This document shows positions 12,729 through 24,300 of a stretch of 64,000 bases of DNA, in pieces (position 1 is the stretch's first letter; the number at the start of each line of letters is the position of its first letter). The stretch is taken from the NCBI GenBank assembly GCA_013396915.1, contig VWZL01002491.1, forward strand, positions 270,393 to 334,392, read 5' to 3'. Made by a program: the position numbers and the translations under genes. The notes under the pieces are model-generated. The model had not been told where the DNA came from and ran no database searches. It saw only the letters and a program-made list of their open reading frames with translations. The DNA is from Stercorarius parasiticus. Its lineage: Eukaryota; Chordata; Aves; Charadriiformes; Stercorariidae.

Positions 12729-12778
12729 TTTCACTATGCTAAGTAGCATAGTGAAACTTTCAGTAAACACTGAAAGTT
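12729..12778. repeat. Two abutting perfect hairpins with 4-nt loops
   Basis: Hairpin 1 has arms TTTCACTATGCT/AGCATAGTGAAA (12 bp when the flanking Ts are counted, 12729-12756) around the loop AAGT (12741-12744). Hairpin 2 has arms AACTTTCAGT (12755-12764) and ACTGAAAGTT (12769-12778) around the loop AAAC. Both are perfect, and they share two bases at the join. The loops are alike in size, but the stem sequences are unrelated. No transcription signal or known RNA family is seen. I read them as a structural or mutational feature, perhaps template-switch inversions, rather than an RNA gene. Confidence 0.9.
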
Positions 12779-13964
12779 CCCAACAGAAGCTTTAAAAAGG
12801 AATTTTTAAAGGTTTAAGATACAAGAGACTGAGGTCAGAATAGGCAATAAAAGTCACAAGATTGTGATGGCATTATTTTAGGATAATAACCTTATTTTAA
12901 GATATGAAAATACTGAAACAATCATGCCAGCATAAGAAATAATTATATCATAATTCATAAGTGCATAATTTATCAAAACAATAGAGCAGTCATGTTAGAC
13001 GCAACCTAATATTCCTGTATAAGATATAACTACATACTGTACAATCGTTCCTTTTTATAGTTATTTTTACATTTAGTCCTCATCCAAATTAAGCTGAGTA
13101 CTTCTATGTATGAATGGCGTTACGAAATAAACACAACTCACAACAGGGCTTTATTACTGCTACTGCACCACCATGGCATGCAAGTAACTATGTAGTCAAC
13201 TATAAACAGTAAAATGTCATCATCTTCCTGAAATAAAAAGAACATGAAAAATACAGATATAGTAGTAAACATCAATTTTCTTTTTATATCTTTCATATTT
13301 ACCAAAAGTCTATTGTTACATGAGGCATTTATACCTCTGTATCACTCTCCTGTACTAGCATGGTGGCAAATTTGGAGTTGAGAAACTATACTTTCAACAA
13401 GCTTGTACAGAACTACTAGTTTCATATTATACTGCTGACAACATGTAATGTGTAAATGAGAACATGACACATCTGCTACCTACCCCTTAGCATTCTCTTA
13501 CTCTTTTGTATATTCATGAATTTTGAGTAAATGAAAAGGCTGAGGGCCATTACAGCTGTTTGCTATGTTATCTGTTGTGGTGACCAAGCCCCCAAAAGAC
13601 TGATGTCCTATAGAAAGGAAACTCTTTCATCTGCTTTTTTGTTGCTGAGTACTGGTTGTGTGAGGTTCCATATTGGATATTGGATTTGAGAACCACTGTT
13701 GGAAGCAACTTGGATTTCTAAATATTTATTTATTTAATTTTTGTTATGCAGGGTAATTCCTTAACTGGTTTGAAAGTGAGGATGAGATGAAATTCTGCAG
13801 CTGGGAGAACAAAAAACATTCATACGTTATTATTAGAACAAGGGTCAAAGTGCTGACTGGGATTAATTTCTTCTGCTTGGAGGTCAGGACAATACGTAGA
13901 TACTACCAAATTTCAATATCGAAATGGGAGCAGGTACAATAACAACAAGTTAAACTCTCTTTAG

Positions 13965-14121
13965 GCTTGTAAACTTGGAGACTCTTTTGGAAAAAACAGC
14001 AAACTTTGTTGCAGAAGGAGCTTTTCCATGCTCAATTAATTTTGCAAATCAGTTAGCTGGCATGGAGGACCTACATACGCTCTTTGTAAAAGACATCATT
14101 CAGAATTTAGAACAGACTCAG
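13965..14121 (+). other. Possible isolated exon (unrecognised)
   Basis: An acceptor-like AAACTCTCTTTAG ends at 13964. It is followed by an uninterrupted frame from 13966 to a donor-like CAG|GTACAG, with the join at 14121/14122. The 157-base segment encodes 52 residues beginning LVNLETLLEKTANFV and ending IIQNLEQTQ. The residues look like a mixed amphipathic helical segment. I recognise no family. The same frame runs on past the donor for about 18 codons to a TGA. It could be a real exon, a pseudogene piece or chance; no neighbouring exon with matching phase was found. Confidence 0.2.
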
Positions 14122-15142
14122 GTACAGAAACATGAAAGCCCACCCATCACTCTGCTGCAGCCCAGATCATGTTTCTGAGGCTTTTGCAAGGTAAAGAAAA
14201 ATAATCATGAAATACTGAAATCAGGGTTTTTTTATGGAATTATCTTTCAAATATTACATGTGGTGTTCTCAGGTTATACCTATGCTAAATTCACACGCTG
14301 CCTACCTGTTTCAGGCAATGATAAAAGAACACCTGAATCCAAATGATCCTCTTTAGTTCCTGCTTTCTGGAAAGAAATCTTAATGCTGATTACAAGGAAA
14401 GAAGTGTACAATTCTCATTGTTACATTAAGCTATACAAAAATGTTCTTTAGTTTCCCGGAATTTGCTTTGTATTCAATTATACAATTTCCTTCTACATTA
14501 CAAAACAATGTACAGTTTTTCCTAGTTCTGTCCAAGGATTTTCCCTGCTCTGATATGTTCAGGATCAAGAATACTATGTATTTTATTTCATGTTTTGTTG
14601 ATATCAGAACCCACCCTTTTTATTAAAGCTCATCAAACGTAGCTACCAGAAGTTTGTTCTGCTTTGGGGTATAGCAGGCTGTGTGACTACAACAGAGCAC
14701 AGTACCTCATATGTTCATTCATAGATTTGCCTCCATAAAACCTGAGGCTGTAGTATAGCTTTCAATGGAAGCCATTTAAAAAGAAAACATTACAGAATAT
14801 ACAACAGTAGTTTTTAAATCTCAGACACAAGTTCCTTGACGTGTTGAAAGATGATGTTTTCGATTTCTGACTCCTGTACTCTTATCTTTACAGTCCGCAG
14901 GCTTCTGTTGTGAAATGTCTATCAGTGCACTTGCAATTGCAAGACCTGTAAGATAAATAAAGGAAAAACAAAATTTAATGCCCAGCTTTCCTGAGAAGAG
15001 TTCCAGAGCAGTGTGATGGTCCCTTTCATGACAAGTTTTTGTACTTTCCCAGAAGTGATCAGCTTCATTACAGAGTTAGATAACAAGTTCTCACCTTCTA
15101 AAATGCTACCTGGTAACAGGGAAGAAGCGGAGGAAGTAAAAA
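14122..15142. other. Gene-free stretch
   Basis: AT-rich unique-looking sequence. I see no recognisable gene, repeat or RNA in it. Confidence 0.6.
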
Positions 15143-15256
15143 GGTGCAGTTAAGACACTAGACTGGAAATCAGAAGAACTGAGTTCCATTTAAGTCTCCT
15201 ATTGATCTGCTGTGTGATCTTAGCATCACCTCTCTCTCTCACTGTTTTCTTGGTTA
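15143..15256 (+). mobile_element. MIR-type SINE (amniote CORE-SINE) fossil
   Basis: GGTGCAGTTAAGACACTAGA, then CTGGAAATCAGAAGAACTGA, GTTCCATT, GATCTGCTGTGTGATCTTAG and CATCACCTCTCTCTCTCACT follow the central part of MIR elements: ACACTAGACTGG.A.TCAGGAGA, CTGGGTTC, CTGTGTGACCTTGG and CACC.CTCTGTGCC.CAGTTT. The match covers the CORE domain in one orientation with small gaps. It is an old SINE shared among amniotes and long inactive. The call is good because several blocks match in order. Confidence 0.8.
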
Positions 15257-18200
15257 TGCGGACCAGCAGCTCTCTGACATGGATTTTCTCTTATTAAATG
15301 TTGTGCATTGCATTTAGAAATGGATGAAACCATCAAATCAGATAATAATCAGATCAGAAAATAAAAGAGAAATGGAGACCACAGTTAAGACAGGATTTTA
15401 CCCCTGAATATTTCCCTTTGCAATCTATATGCCTTCCTAATTTGGAAATATTCAGAGGTTAGTATTTACCATGAAAAAAAAGATATGAGAATATCTTTCC
15501 AGAACGCATGGATTAGTGAACACACAGCGAACCGTGATGGTGTCGGCCTGGATAAATTTTAAATGTCATCAACTCACCAAAACTCTTCTTTTCCAAGTTC
15601 TGGTTAAGCTGTTGCTATTTCATGACCTGTTATAATCTTAACAGGGTGTTACAGAGGGCATGGACAAGCGCGCTTCGGAAATTAGTAGTTCAAGACTTTA
15701 CTCTTCCATTTGCTTGTTACTGCATACTTGGTAGAAATTGCTGACTTTTGCTGGAATGCTGTCATTGACAGGTCAGATAATACACGGTAGTTCTGAATTT
15801 TTAAATTCACACAGGCAATATTGCAATGAAATGGATTAGGAGTATTCACATCATTCATATGTTCTACTCCACTATGGCTGCTATAAACCCGCGACACTTC
15901 TATCTGCAAAACCACATCTATATGTACCCATAATGCAGGCAAAGACGGTGCTTGTTCTCCATACTGCCCAGTACTGCTCAATCTCCAACCAGTAACAGTA
16001 CTACTCCACAAGGAAACCTTTGAACATACTTCTCACCATGTTTAACAGGCAGTCTCTGTTTTTTTGAACTCAGGCCAATATCAAACTCAGGTTACCTATT
16101 ACAGAATGCAATTTTGGCAATATTTTTCATGCATTCCCTCATTATAACACTTATCTACTAAGAAACCATGCAAAAAATATTTTTCACTTAAAAGTGTTTA
16201 TACAGGCTTCCTTTTTAGTATATGATATGCTGTCAGATTCGATTCAGGTTTCCAGTACCCTGAAAAAATCTATGCTATTGCACACTGTAACACTACCTTG
16301 CTTAATTCACAGAAATGTTGCAAGAATCAATTTATGTGCATAGAGCTTTTTGAAAATACACCACACTATACTGTAAAACGCTAAGTACAATTATCAATGC
16401 TGCATTTCAGGATATGTAAGAGCCAAGATTAAGTAAGTCGTTTTTCTCACATACACACATATTTCCTGGTAGGAGCTAGCCATCCCTTAAATTGGACTTT
16501 GATAAATTGAACTTTTAAAATCTTTGAGGCATCTTTAAAGTATCAGCAGTATTCGGTATTAGCAAATTCAAGGATAAAACCTAAATAACATTTTGGTAGT
16601 TGCTTACATGTCATCCTGTCTTTAGCAGCTAGGCTTAGGGAGTATGCTAAATGGAATGAATATTATATAGGAAAACAGGTTTTCCATTTTTCGTGAGCTA
16701 TTTTAAAATATACTTGGATGTATTCACTTTACATAACAATTATCAAAAAGGAAGAACTATTTCCTTCAAATTTAATGCCACATACTGGGATATACTCGCA
16801 TGCTGTTACAGTTCCATTAAATCAGGTCACTCTAGAAGATCATTTTTCAAAATGTCACACAAATCATCTGATGAAATTCATTTATTATGTTCTCTACGCC
16901 CAGCATAGTTCCTTGTTATCAAAGCAATACAATTAACTGGGGGAACAATTCATTATTTCAGACTGGCAGTCTAAAGGAATTTCATTTACCAAGTCAAGCT
17001 AATGCACAGACACTGCAAGCAAACAGAATTTACATCAAAATACAACAGAAGATTTGATAAAAATGCTGTGGCTTAAATATTCATTAACACACACCACCCC
17101 AACATAACATTCCCTTTATGTTACGGTTTTGTATGTAAACAACAAATGCGAATACATTTATAGTCATTCAAGTTGGAACTGTAAATCGTATAACGTTCTA
17201 TACCTGTTACATCAGTTTATAAGTTATTTCATTTACCCATCTTCCCAGCTTCCCTCAATGCTGCCATTTAAATATCCTACCTACCATCCAAACTGGTATT
17301 TCCTAAACCAGTACATGGTCTCTGGTTGCTTCTGACTCTTGAGTAAGGAGGAACAGTAGAATCAGTAAGCATCCCACATGGAGAATCAATGGGTCACCTC
17401 TAATACCCTAATTTCTGGAAATTCAAGCCTAGCTGCACAAACGGACCTATTTATAAGTTTAGTTTGTTTTTCTCCTAAATGTTATAGAAATAACCTGACC
17501 TAGTTCCATGCAGCTAAAACAATCTCTAGCTTGTTTTAAGGATATGTATGGAAAGATCATTAAGAAGTGAACCCAGTCAAACACGTAAGTGGAAGTATAT
17601 TTTTGTTAGAGGTAGTTGCATCCACACTGAGAAAAATACCAGATAAAGCAATATGAACTTGGTTATCTTTAGCAGAACTATTGTCTTTCCTAATGGAAGT
17701 TAAATGGTAATAGTTTATTCTCAGGAAGTAAGTGCCTAATCATAAAATTACTGGTGTGTGAATTTTTTGTCATTTTTTTTAAACAATTATGCAAAACAAT
17801 TAATAAGTACAAGAATAAAATACAGCACATCAAATGAGATTGCCCTGAAAAGCGCATTCCCGATTTATACACAAACAGCACTTCAATTCTGCATTCGAAC
17901 AAAAGCATCTGAAAAAGTCATTCATTTTGAGATGCACTCCTCCCAGTCTCTGTAAAAACAGGCAGTACTATATATTTTAATTTTGCGGCAAAACAGCTTC
18001 ATTAGGCGTGAAAGGTTAATTGCAGGTTTAAGTGCAGTTCAGGGAACAGTGCACGGGTCTGTAGTGAATAGCACAGTCTGCTACAGGAAGGCTGAGTGCT
18101 ATAAACCGTTTGCCCTGCTGAAATGTTTTACTACCTCATTTACTAACTGTCTTCTTTTACTGCTTGTATTTGTAGTTCTTCTAAACCTTTAATAGCTACA

Positions 18201-20952
18201 GTTTTATTTCACTGTAATCAGATTTAAATGGAAATACCCATGCTGGGATGTTTAAACGTTTTCCTCTGATTGTATTCAGCTACATTTGAACTGATGCAAG
18301 GCTACACTATCTCTCAAAGTAGAAAAAAAAACCCCTAACATTGAAAAAGTTAGTCTTACATGCTGGCGTGCATATTTAAAACCTTTTTTCCTCCTCTATT
18401 GTTCATTTTAATGAGAAATGCATTGAGTTCTTACTATCCCCTTTGTTAAAAGTAAGGGAACAAAGAATGACCTCAGATTCATGGTTAGGCAGGTAACTGG
18501 AAATGTTTTTCTCAATTTAAATATGTATTACTCAGAGATAACATTTGGATAGATGTCTTCATTTGATTACATTCTACACATTTTCATTGTTAAGCAGAAT
18601 CAGATTATTCAGAAAGCTCAAGACAATAAAATAACTGCAACTCAGGTAGATCAATTGGATTTGTTTGCTATTTTAACCAAAATTATAGTCACTGCTTAAG
18701 GTGACCTTAAGCAACGAAAATAAAATGACAGCTGCCATATAGAGAGACTTAAACAGAAAAGACTAGCTAAATGCTATACTATTAAAGTAAAAGCTTCTCC
18801 CTTCAGCACCCAGCAGCCTTTGTGTCACTTCCATTTGTTGATTCTTTAAAGACGTGTTACTGTACAAGCCCACCTAATAGTGGACAGAGTCCTTTTCTCA
18901 TGAAGGATCTGTTATTCAAAGTCTTTCCATCATACAAGATGCAATGCCCATGGATATCCCTACAAATGGATCGAAGCAGTTTGAAGCCATACTGAGGAAG
19001 GGGTGAGAATTACAGCCTCTAGTGCCTCATGAAGATGACCATAGCACACAGCGAAGCCAGTGAAGAGAATTTCATGCTCATCAATAAAACCACCAGTTAT
19101 TATGTTGGGAATTTTAATGAGTTCTGTCATTTATCATTATTTCAAGTCCATAAAGAACTGTTTTGTAAATACACAATGTATATTATATGTGCATAAGTGA
19201 CATTTATATACAAAACCACCTTGTTAATAACGCAGGTTTGTATTATCCATTTCTTAATCTGATGAAGCCGATCACATTCACCATAACCTTTATGGATGCA
19301 AACCAGGACTGCATACATTTATTCTTCATAGGAAACATATCTGTTAGCTATAGGATCTATAATGGCGGAAGAACATAACTTTCAAGAAGGTTGTTACTAG
19401 GCAAGTGTTTCTGAGTATTGACTGAAAAAGTTCTCTCATTTCCTATGAGACATTGCGCTAGGAATATTCTTATTCGGTTTAGTTGTTTGGTAACATTTTC
19501 AAGATTGTCTGGTACTTCCTAGACCTTTCCTGTTTTCTCAACCAAACTTAACTTTCTCCAAGCGGACTAACTGATGATTCATTTTCATGACTGAAAAGAC
19601 CAGAATGTGGTTTGTGGTACACACTTCTGTGGTATAGACTGAGTCGTGTTGGGAGATATCCAGAAGGCACGAAAAATGGAACCAGAACAAAAGCATGATC
19701 CACAAAACCTGCTCCTAACCACTTACAAATCTGAAACTGAAGTGGCTACTTTCCAGCAGAAAAATTAAGAGTCATCTGAAGTTCAAGACTGTACATGGCC
19801 AGAAGAACCACTGTATCTCACGACAGAACTAAGTTCATTTTGAAGTCAGAAAATAGTCAAATCCTTCATGTGTATCTGAGGGTCCTGATCTGTCAGGTTT
19901 GCCTAGACAATATCCAGAGATCACGGACTTAGTCACAGAGAAAAACGATCATAAGCAACTGCCAAGAAGAATAAGTATCTTCATAACCTGTCATATTGAA
20001 TGTTTTTTTAATTTGAATTAAAATTTTTTTAAAAGGACAAGCTGACAGCACCTCAAAATCAGAACGTCTTTTTATGGGCTTCTCTTCCTGTTTGGTGCAT
20101 GGATGTATATTTTAAGTTGACACCATACTTACCATGAGAAAGATATATTAAAAAAACTAACCTAACTAGGAAATTACTTTGGGCAAGTAACCCCATCATT
20201 TTTTTCTGTGATAATTTTTGTTAGATGGGAAGACAGCCAAGACTCCAGGAGGTATGTTTTCCTTTTCTTATGCATATAACTTAATTAAATAAGTAAAATA
20301 TGAGACAGAGCTTAAACCGTAACAATAATAAACTAAATAGTGTGGAATTAAATAGCCACACACTAGTAGAGAGGAGATGTCATGCTCTTTTGTATTATAC
20401 TCTTGGTATTTAGAAATAACAGCTATCTATAGGGGACTAAGAAACTCTTATTCCCAGAATAGACTTATAAATTACTTGCTGTCGGTTTGTGGGAAATGCA
20501 GACTATACAATAAAGGATCTTTTACGAAATGTTCAGCCTTTCCCAATTTTTCTCATTTTGAAAAGGAAATGGCCCTACATATTTGTGTGAAATATTTGTG
20601 CTCCAAGGGGCCGGTAGTGATTTTTTTTGTATACGGTCGGGCAGTTTCCCCTTCCCTTTCAGTGTGAGATATCTGTAGTTTAGTCTGTAATCCAGGTCTG
20701 TACAACATCTGGTGCCTTTAAACTATCCAGCGTGCCAGTGGCTAAGAGATAGCACGGGCTGTTTGGTCTCTCTGGCTATGGAAAGACAGGTATTGACTAC
20801 ACACTTTGGGATAGCTCGTGTCCATTCAGCAGGACAAACAAACACCGTACTGACGAAGGGGACTATGGTAGTGGGATTGGTGCAATCTAATGTTGATTTA
20901 TTGAAGCTTTTTTCTCTCACCCTCTTTTCTCAACTCAAGCCCTCCTGGGACA
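15257..20952. other. Gene-free stretch
   Basis: AT-rich, with only chance-level open frames (the longest is about 109 codons on the minus strand at 15682-16011, with no domain). A 21-bp palindrome near 18700 is listed separately. No repeat family is recognised. Confidence 0.6.
18693..18713. promoter_or_regulatory. 21-bp palindrome with ERR/NR5A-like half-site
   Basis: TGCTTAAGGT (18693-18702) and ACCTTAAGCA (18704-18713) are perfect reverse complements around a single central G. The minus strand reads TTAAGGTCA across the centre, which fits the extended half-site TNAAGGTCA bound by ERR and NR5A nuclear receptors. The palindrome is seen directly. Binding is an inference from the motif, and such sites occur by chance. 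Confidence 0.3.
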
Positions 20953-21330
20953 CAAGAATCATAGAATCGTTTAGGTTGGAAAAGAGCCTTATGATTATTG
21001 AGTCCAACCATTGACCTAACACTGGCAAGTCCACCACTAAACCATGTCGCTCAGCACCACATCTGCATGACTTTTAAATACCTCCAGGAATGGTGACTCC
21101 AACAGTTACCTGTCAGCCTGCTCCAATGCTTGACAACCCTTTCGGTGAAGAACTTTTTCCTAACACCCAATCTAAATTTCCCCTGGCCCAACTTGAAGCC
21201 AGTTCCTCTTGTCCTGGGGAGAACCCTCACCTTGCTACAACCTCCTTTCAGGCAGTTGTAGAGAGCAATAAGGTCTCCCCTCAGCCTCCTTTTCTCCAGG
21301 CTAAACAACCCCAGTTCCCTGTTCAGACCT
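20953..21330 (-). mobile_element. CR1 LINE, 3' part, antisense
   Basis: The left end reads AATCATAGAATCG, the reverse complement of the CR1 3' tail, followed by TTTAGGTTGGAAAAGAGCCT. On the minus strand, from about 21308 downward, the ORF2 C-terminal region is readable: [20 protein letters not shown], then [19 protein letters not shown] and RVVKHWSRL. It is then disrupted near the normal end of ORF2. Beyond about 21330 the similarity fades, so this is a 5'-truncated copy of fewer than 400 bases. It is dead but comparatively young. Confidence 0.93.
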
Positions 21331-24300
21331 GTACACCAATCCGACCTGTGCGCCCTGCCCAGGGAAGGCAGTTCAGATGGAAGTAGAAATGTGCTTAATC
21401 AACAAGTGGGAGAGGAAGACTGAGATAATGGCTGACCTGAGCTGGGAGAGCACCTCTCATGTGAAACTGCGTAAGAGATGATAAGTGGGGAACGGTAAGT
21501 CACGGCGGGTCTTAAAAATGAATAATTATATTCAAGGCAATAGAAAAAGGGAGTGCATAGAGCTACTAAAAATGATATTTGTGATAAAAAAGAAAGTTAC
21601 GAAAAAGATCTGAAGTAAACATGGTTAAGACAGCATGTGGCAGTAGTTCTGAATTTGGCTGCAGAGATCCTGGGCAAGGGCTTTTGTTTTGGCGACGCTG
21701 AGGGAAGATGATGGTGTTTTGGAGAGGCTGCAGCAGCAGAATTCAGCAAGACTATGCATTCTGGTGGCAAGGAAACAAAGAAACGACAGTCAAAGAATAC
21801 TTCGGCAAGACCAGAGGGACAGCAAGGGTAATAGTGTCATTAACACAGACTCAAGGGAAAACAGTGGAAACTAATATGAAGAAATGTAAAACATCGTGGG
21901 AATGAAAAATAAACTAAATAAAACTGGTCTGTAACCTAACCTGTTGGTGAAGGGTAACCCAAATCCAGGTGTATGGAATACAGACTTCCATTAAAGTCAA
22001 ACACAGGCATTTTCTACAAATAAAGGAAAAAACTGAACTACAGATACTTTCCCAAGAACTCTGACACATTACTTTGTCAAAAACTGTTTAAATTTGAAGA
22101 GTAAAGCACACCTTAAGCTCTGATGGTTAAACAACATTACTAGGTATATTATCTTTTTCTTGGACCCTATTCCTTGCAGTATTGTGGTAAAGCTGGGCAC
22201 AGATTTGTCCAGTGAGATTAAGAATGTGAGTGACTCTACAGACTAAAAAAAAAATAATAAAAAAAGCATTGTAGTTGACTGCTGCGTCTGATGAGAAATC
22301 ATTCTTCTCAAAACCTCTTATTGACTCACTTTACATACTACCATTGGCTTGGGGAATGGTTACATTTAGACTAGTTTAGGAATGGTTCCTACAGCTGCAA
22401 TACTTACCAGTACTAAATTTCAATTAATAAAGCAGGCATCACATTTAGTCAGGAAATATATTCTTCTCACAGAATAGCAGAGCTAAGACAATTAAAGCAT
22501 TTTGATGGTTTTATCTAAGAAGTTTTACCTTGGCAATAGTTACAGGTAAGGGATCTATTGCTAGACCATTATTTTATTCCATTATTGTAATTTTCGGACC
22601 TTGGACGACAAAGGGTAATTACAGAAATCTGAGAATGCCCCTAACTATTCCATTGTCTTTCTCAGCATGGTTTATTTTATATAAAAATGATTGCAGATGT
22701 TTGCAATTTTTTTTCCCCCTTTGACTTCAAAATCAAGCAACAAGTACTAACTGCATTAATAATTATGTATGTGAACAGACTTTCTCTCTCCTGCATTTCT
22801 TGAATATAAGTTGCGGCGTCTCAAACAGGTGTATCAGTAGCAAAATATGTTTACATTTTTAGGGGGAAAAAGGCAAATTTCTAGGATGTGTAATGTTTTC
22901 AGAATGCTATCAATCAAATACATAAATGGAAATCACTTGTAATTCACAAAATAATTGTTATTTGAAATTATTAGCAAAACAAGGGGTTTAGTTTGATGGC
23001 TGTTAAAATCACTTGAAAGAAATAATCTGTTTAGGATACGTGCAAACCTCATGCAGATTAATTCCTTGATGCTCTGCTACTGCATATTACACATCATGTG
23101 TTAAAATGCAAGTAATTAAAGAGGTTTCTATAATGGACAGTAATATTTGAAACATTTGGATCTTTTTTCTCACAAACTATTAGATTTTCAGTTTGATTAC
23201 ATCTCCTTTTCATTGAATTATTTCTCCATATGTTATGAAAAACATCTCTATTCTTGTGATGTTGTGCAGCCATTTAATTTGTTTTCTAGAAAATCACTAT
23301 AAACTAATTTGCTACTCTGCAAGAATTTGGTAAGATGCATTAATCATGCCAGAATCTAATTTGGTCTTGTAAACCCATTTCTGTAGAAGAGAAAAAAAAA
23401 TCTACTTGGAGTACTGAAGAAGCACTATTTTCACTTACTTTTAGCAATACCTGGGTTAATACAAACGAAATTATAATTGGCTTTGTTTAGAAGTCAGTAT
23501 CACAGCTGTAACCCAGTTGGGGTTAGTTTATGAACCTCTCTATAGTAATTAGACAAATTTGGATTGCAAAAGCCTCCTCCAGACCAGTACACTTGAGGTT
23601 ACTTGTATAGCACTATTTTACTCTCTGTCTCTATCTTCAGCAATCTCCTTTTATTGGGGTCGTGCATGCCAATCAGAGAAAAACAAAGACACAGAAACTG
23701 TAAAAAACTGCGAGCTTGAGTTACAACATTTTTACAGCTTTTTACCCAAATCCATTCATGCAGTTGGACTCTAACCAGTGATGAAAGCTGAAGCCTTACT
23801 AAACATCGCAAGTAGGATGAACACCTGTGAGACAGAGTTTTATCGTTCGCATAAACAGAGTGTGATCGACACTCCATTAATACAGTGCTGAACTATCATT
23901 TCATGCAATTAAGTAATCAGAATATCTGCACGTGTGTGTGTGTGTGCCTATATGTGTATGAGTATCTGGGAAACAGAGAGAAGGTTTGAGCACAACCAAG
24001 CAATCAGGAGAACAGTTAGAAGGAGAAACAGCAGAGAAATTCACTAGGGTCTGCTTCTCTCCAGAGAGGTCTTACTTGCAGGGGGTGATTTAAAGGAGAT
24101 CTCTTTCTGTCTGTAGAGGAAATCTGGGGCGATTAACCTCATCAGGTGAAATTCAGTTTTTGTGAATACCTCCCTAATGCTCCATCTGGGTGATAACGTG
24201 TATTGTCAGATTTGCAGCTTTACTACTCTCCTCTTCAAGACAAAACACACAACCTTAAAGACAAGAGGTTTAAGGGCCCAAGAGGGAACAATTCTGTGCC

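Larger units (their letters stand above)
9379..13964. other. Gene-free stretch
   Basis: AT-rich, with no convincing reading frame. It holds small structures listed separately: tandem 10-mers near 10050, a TG/TA tract near 10300 and the paired hairpins near 12750. A T-rich stretch with TTA units lies at 12150-12180. Confidence 0.6.
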
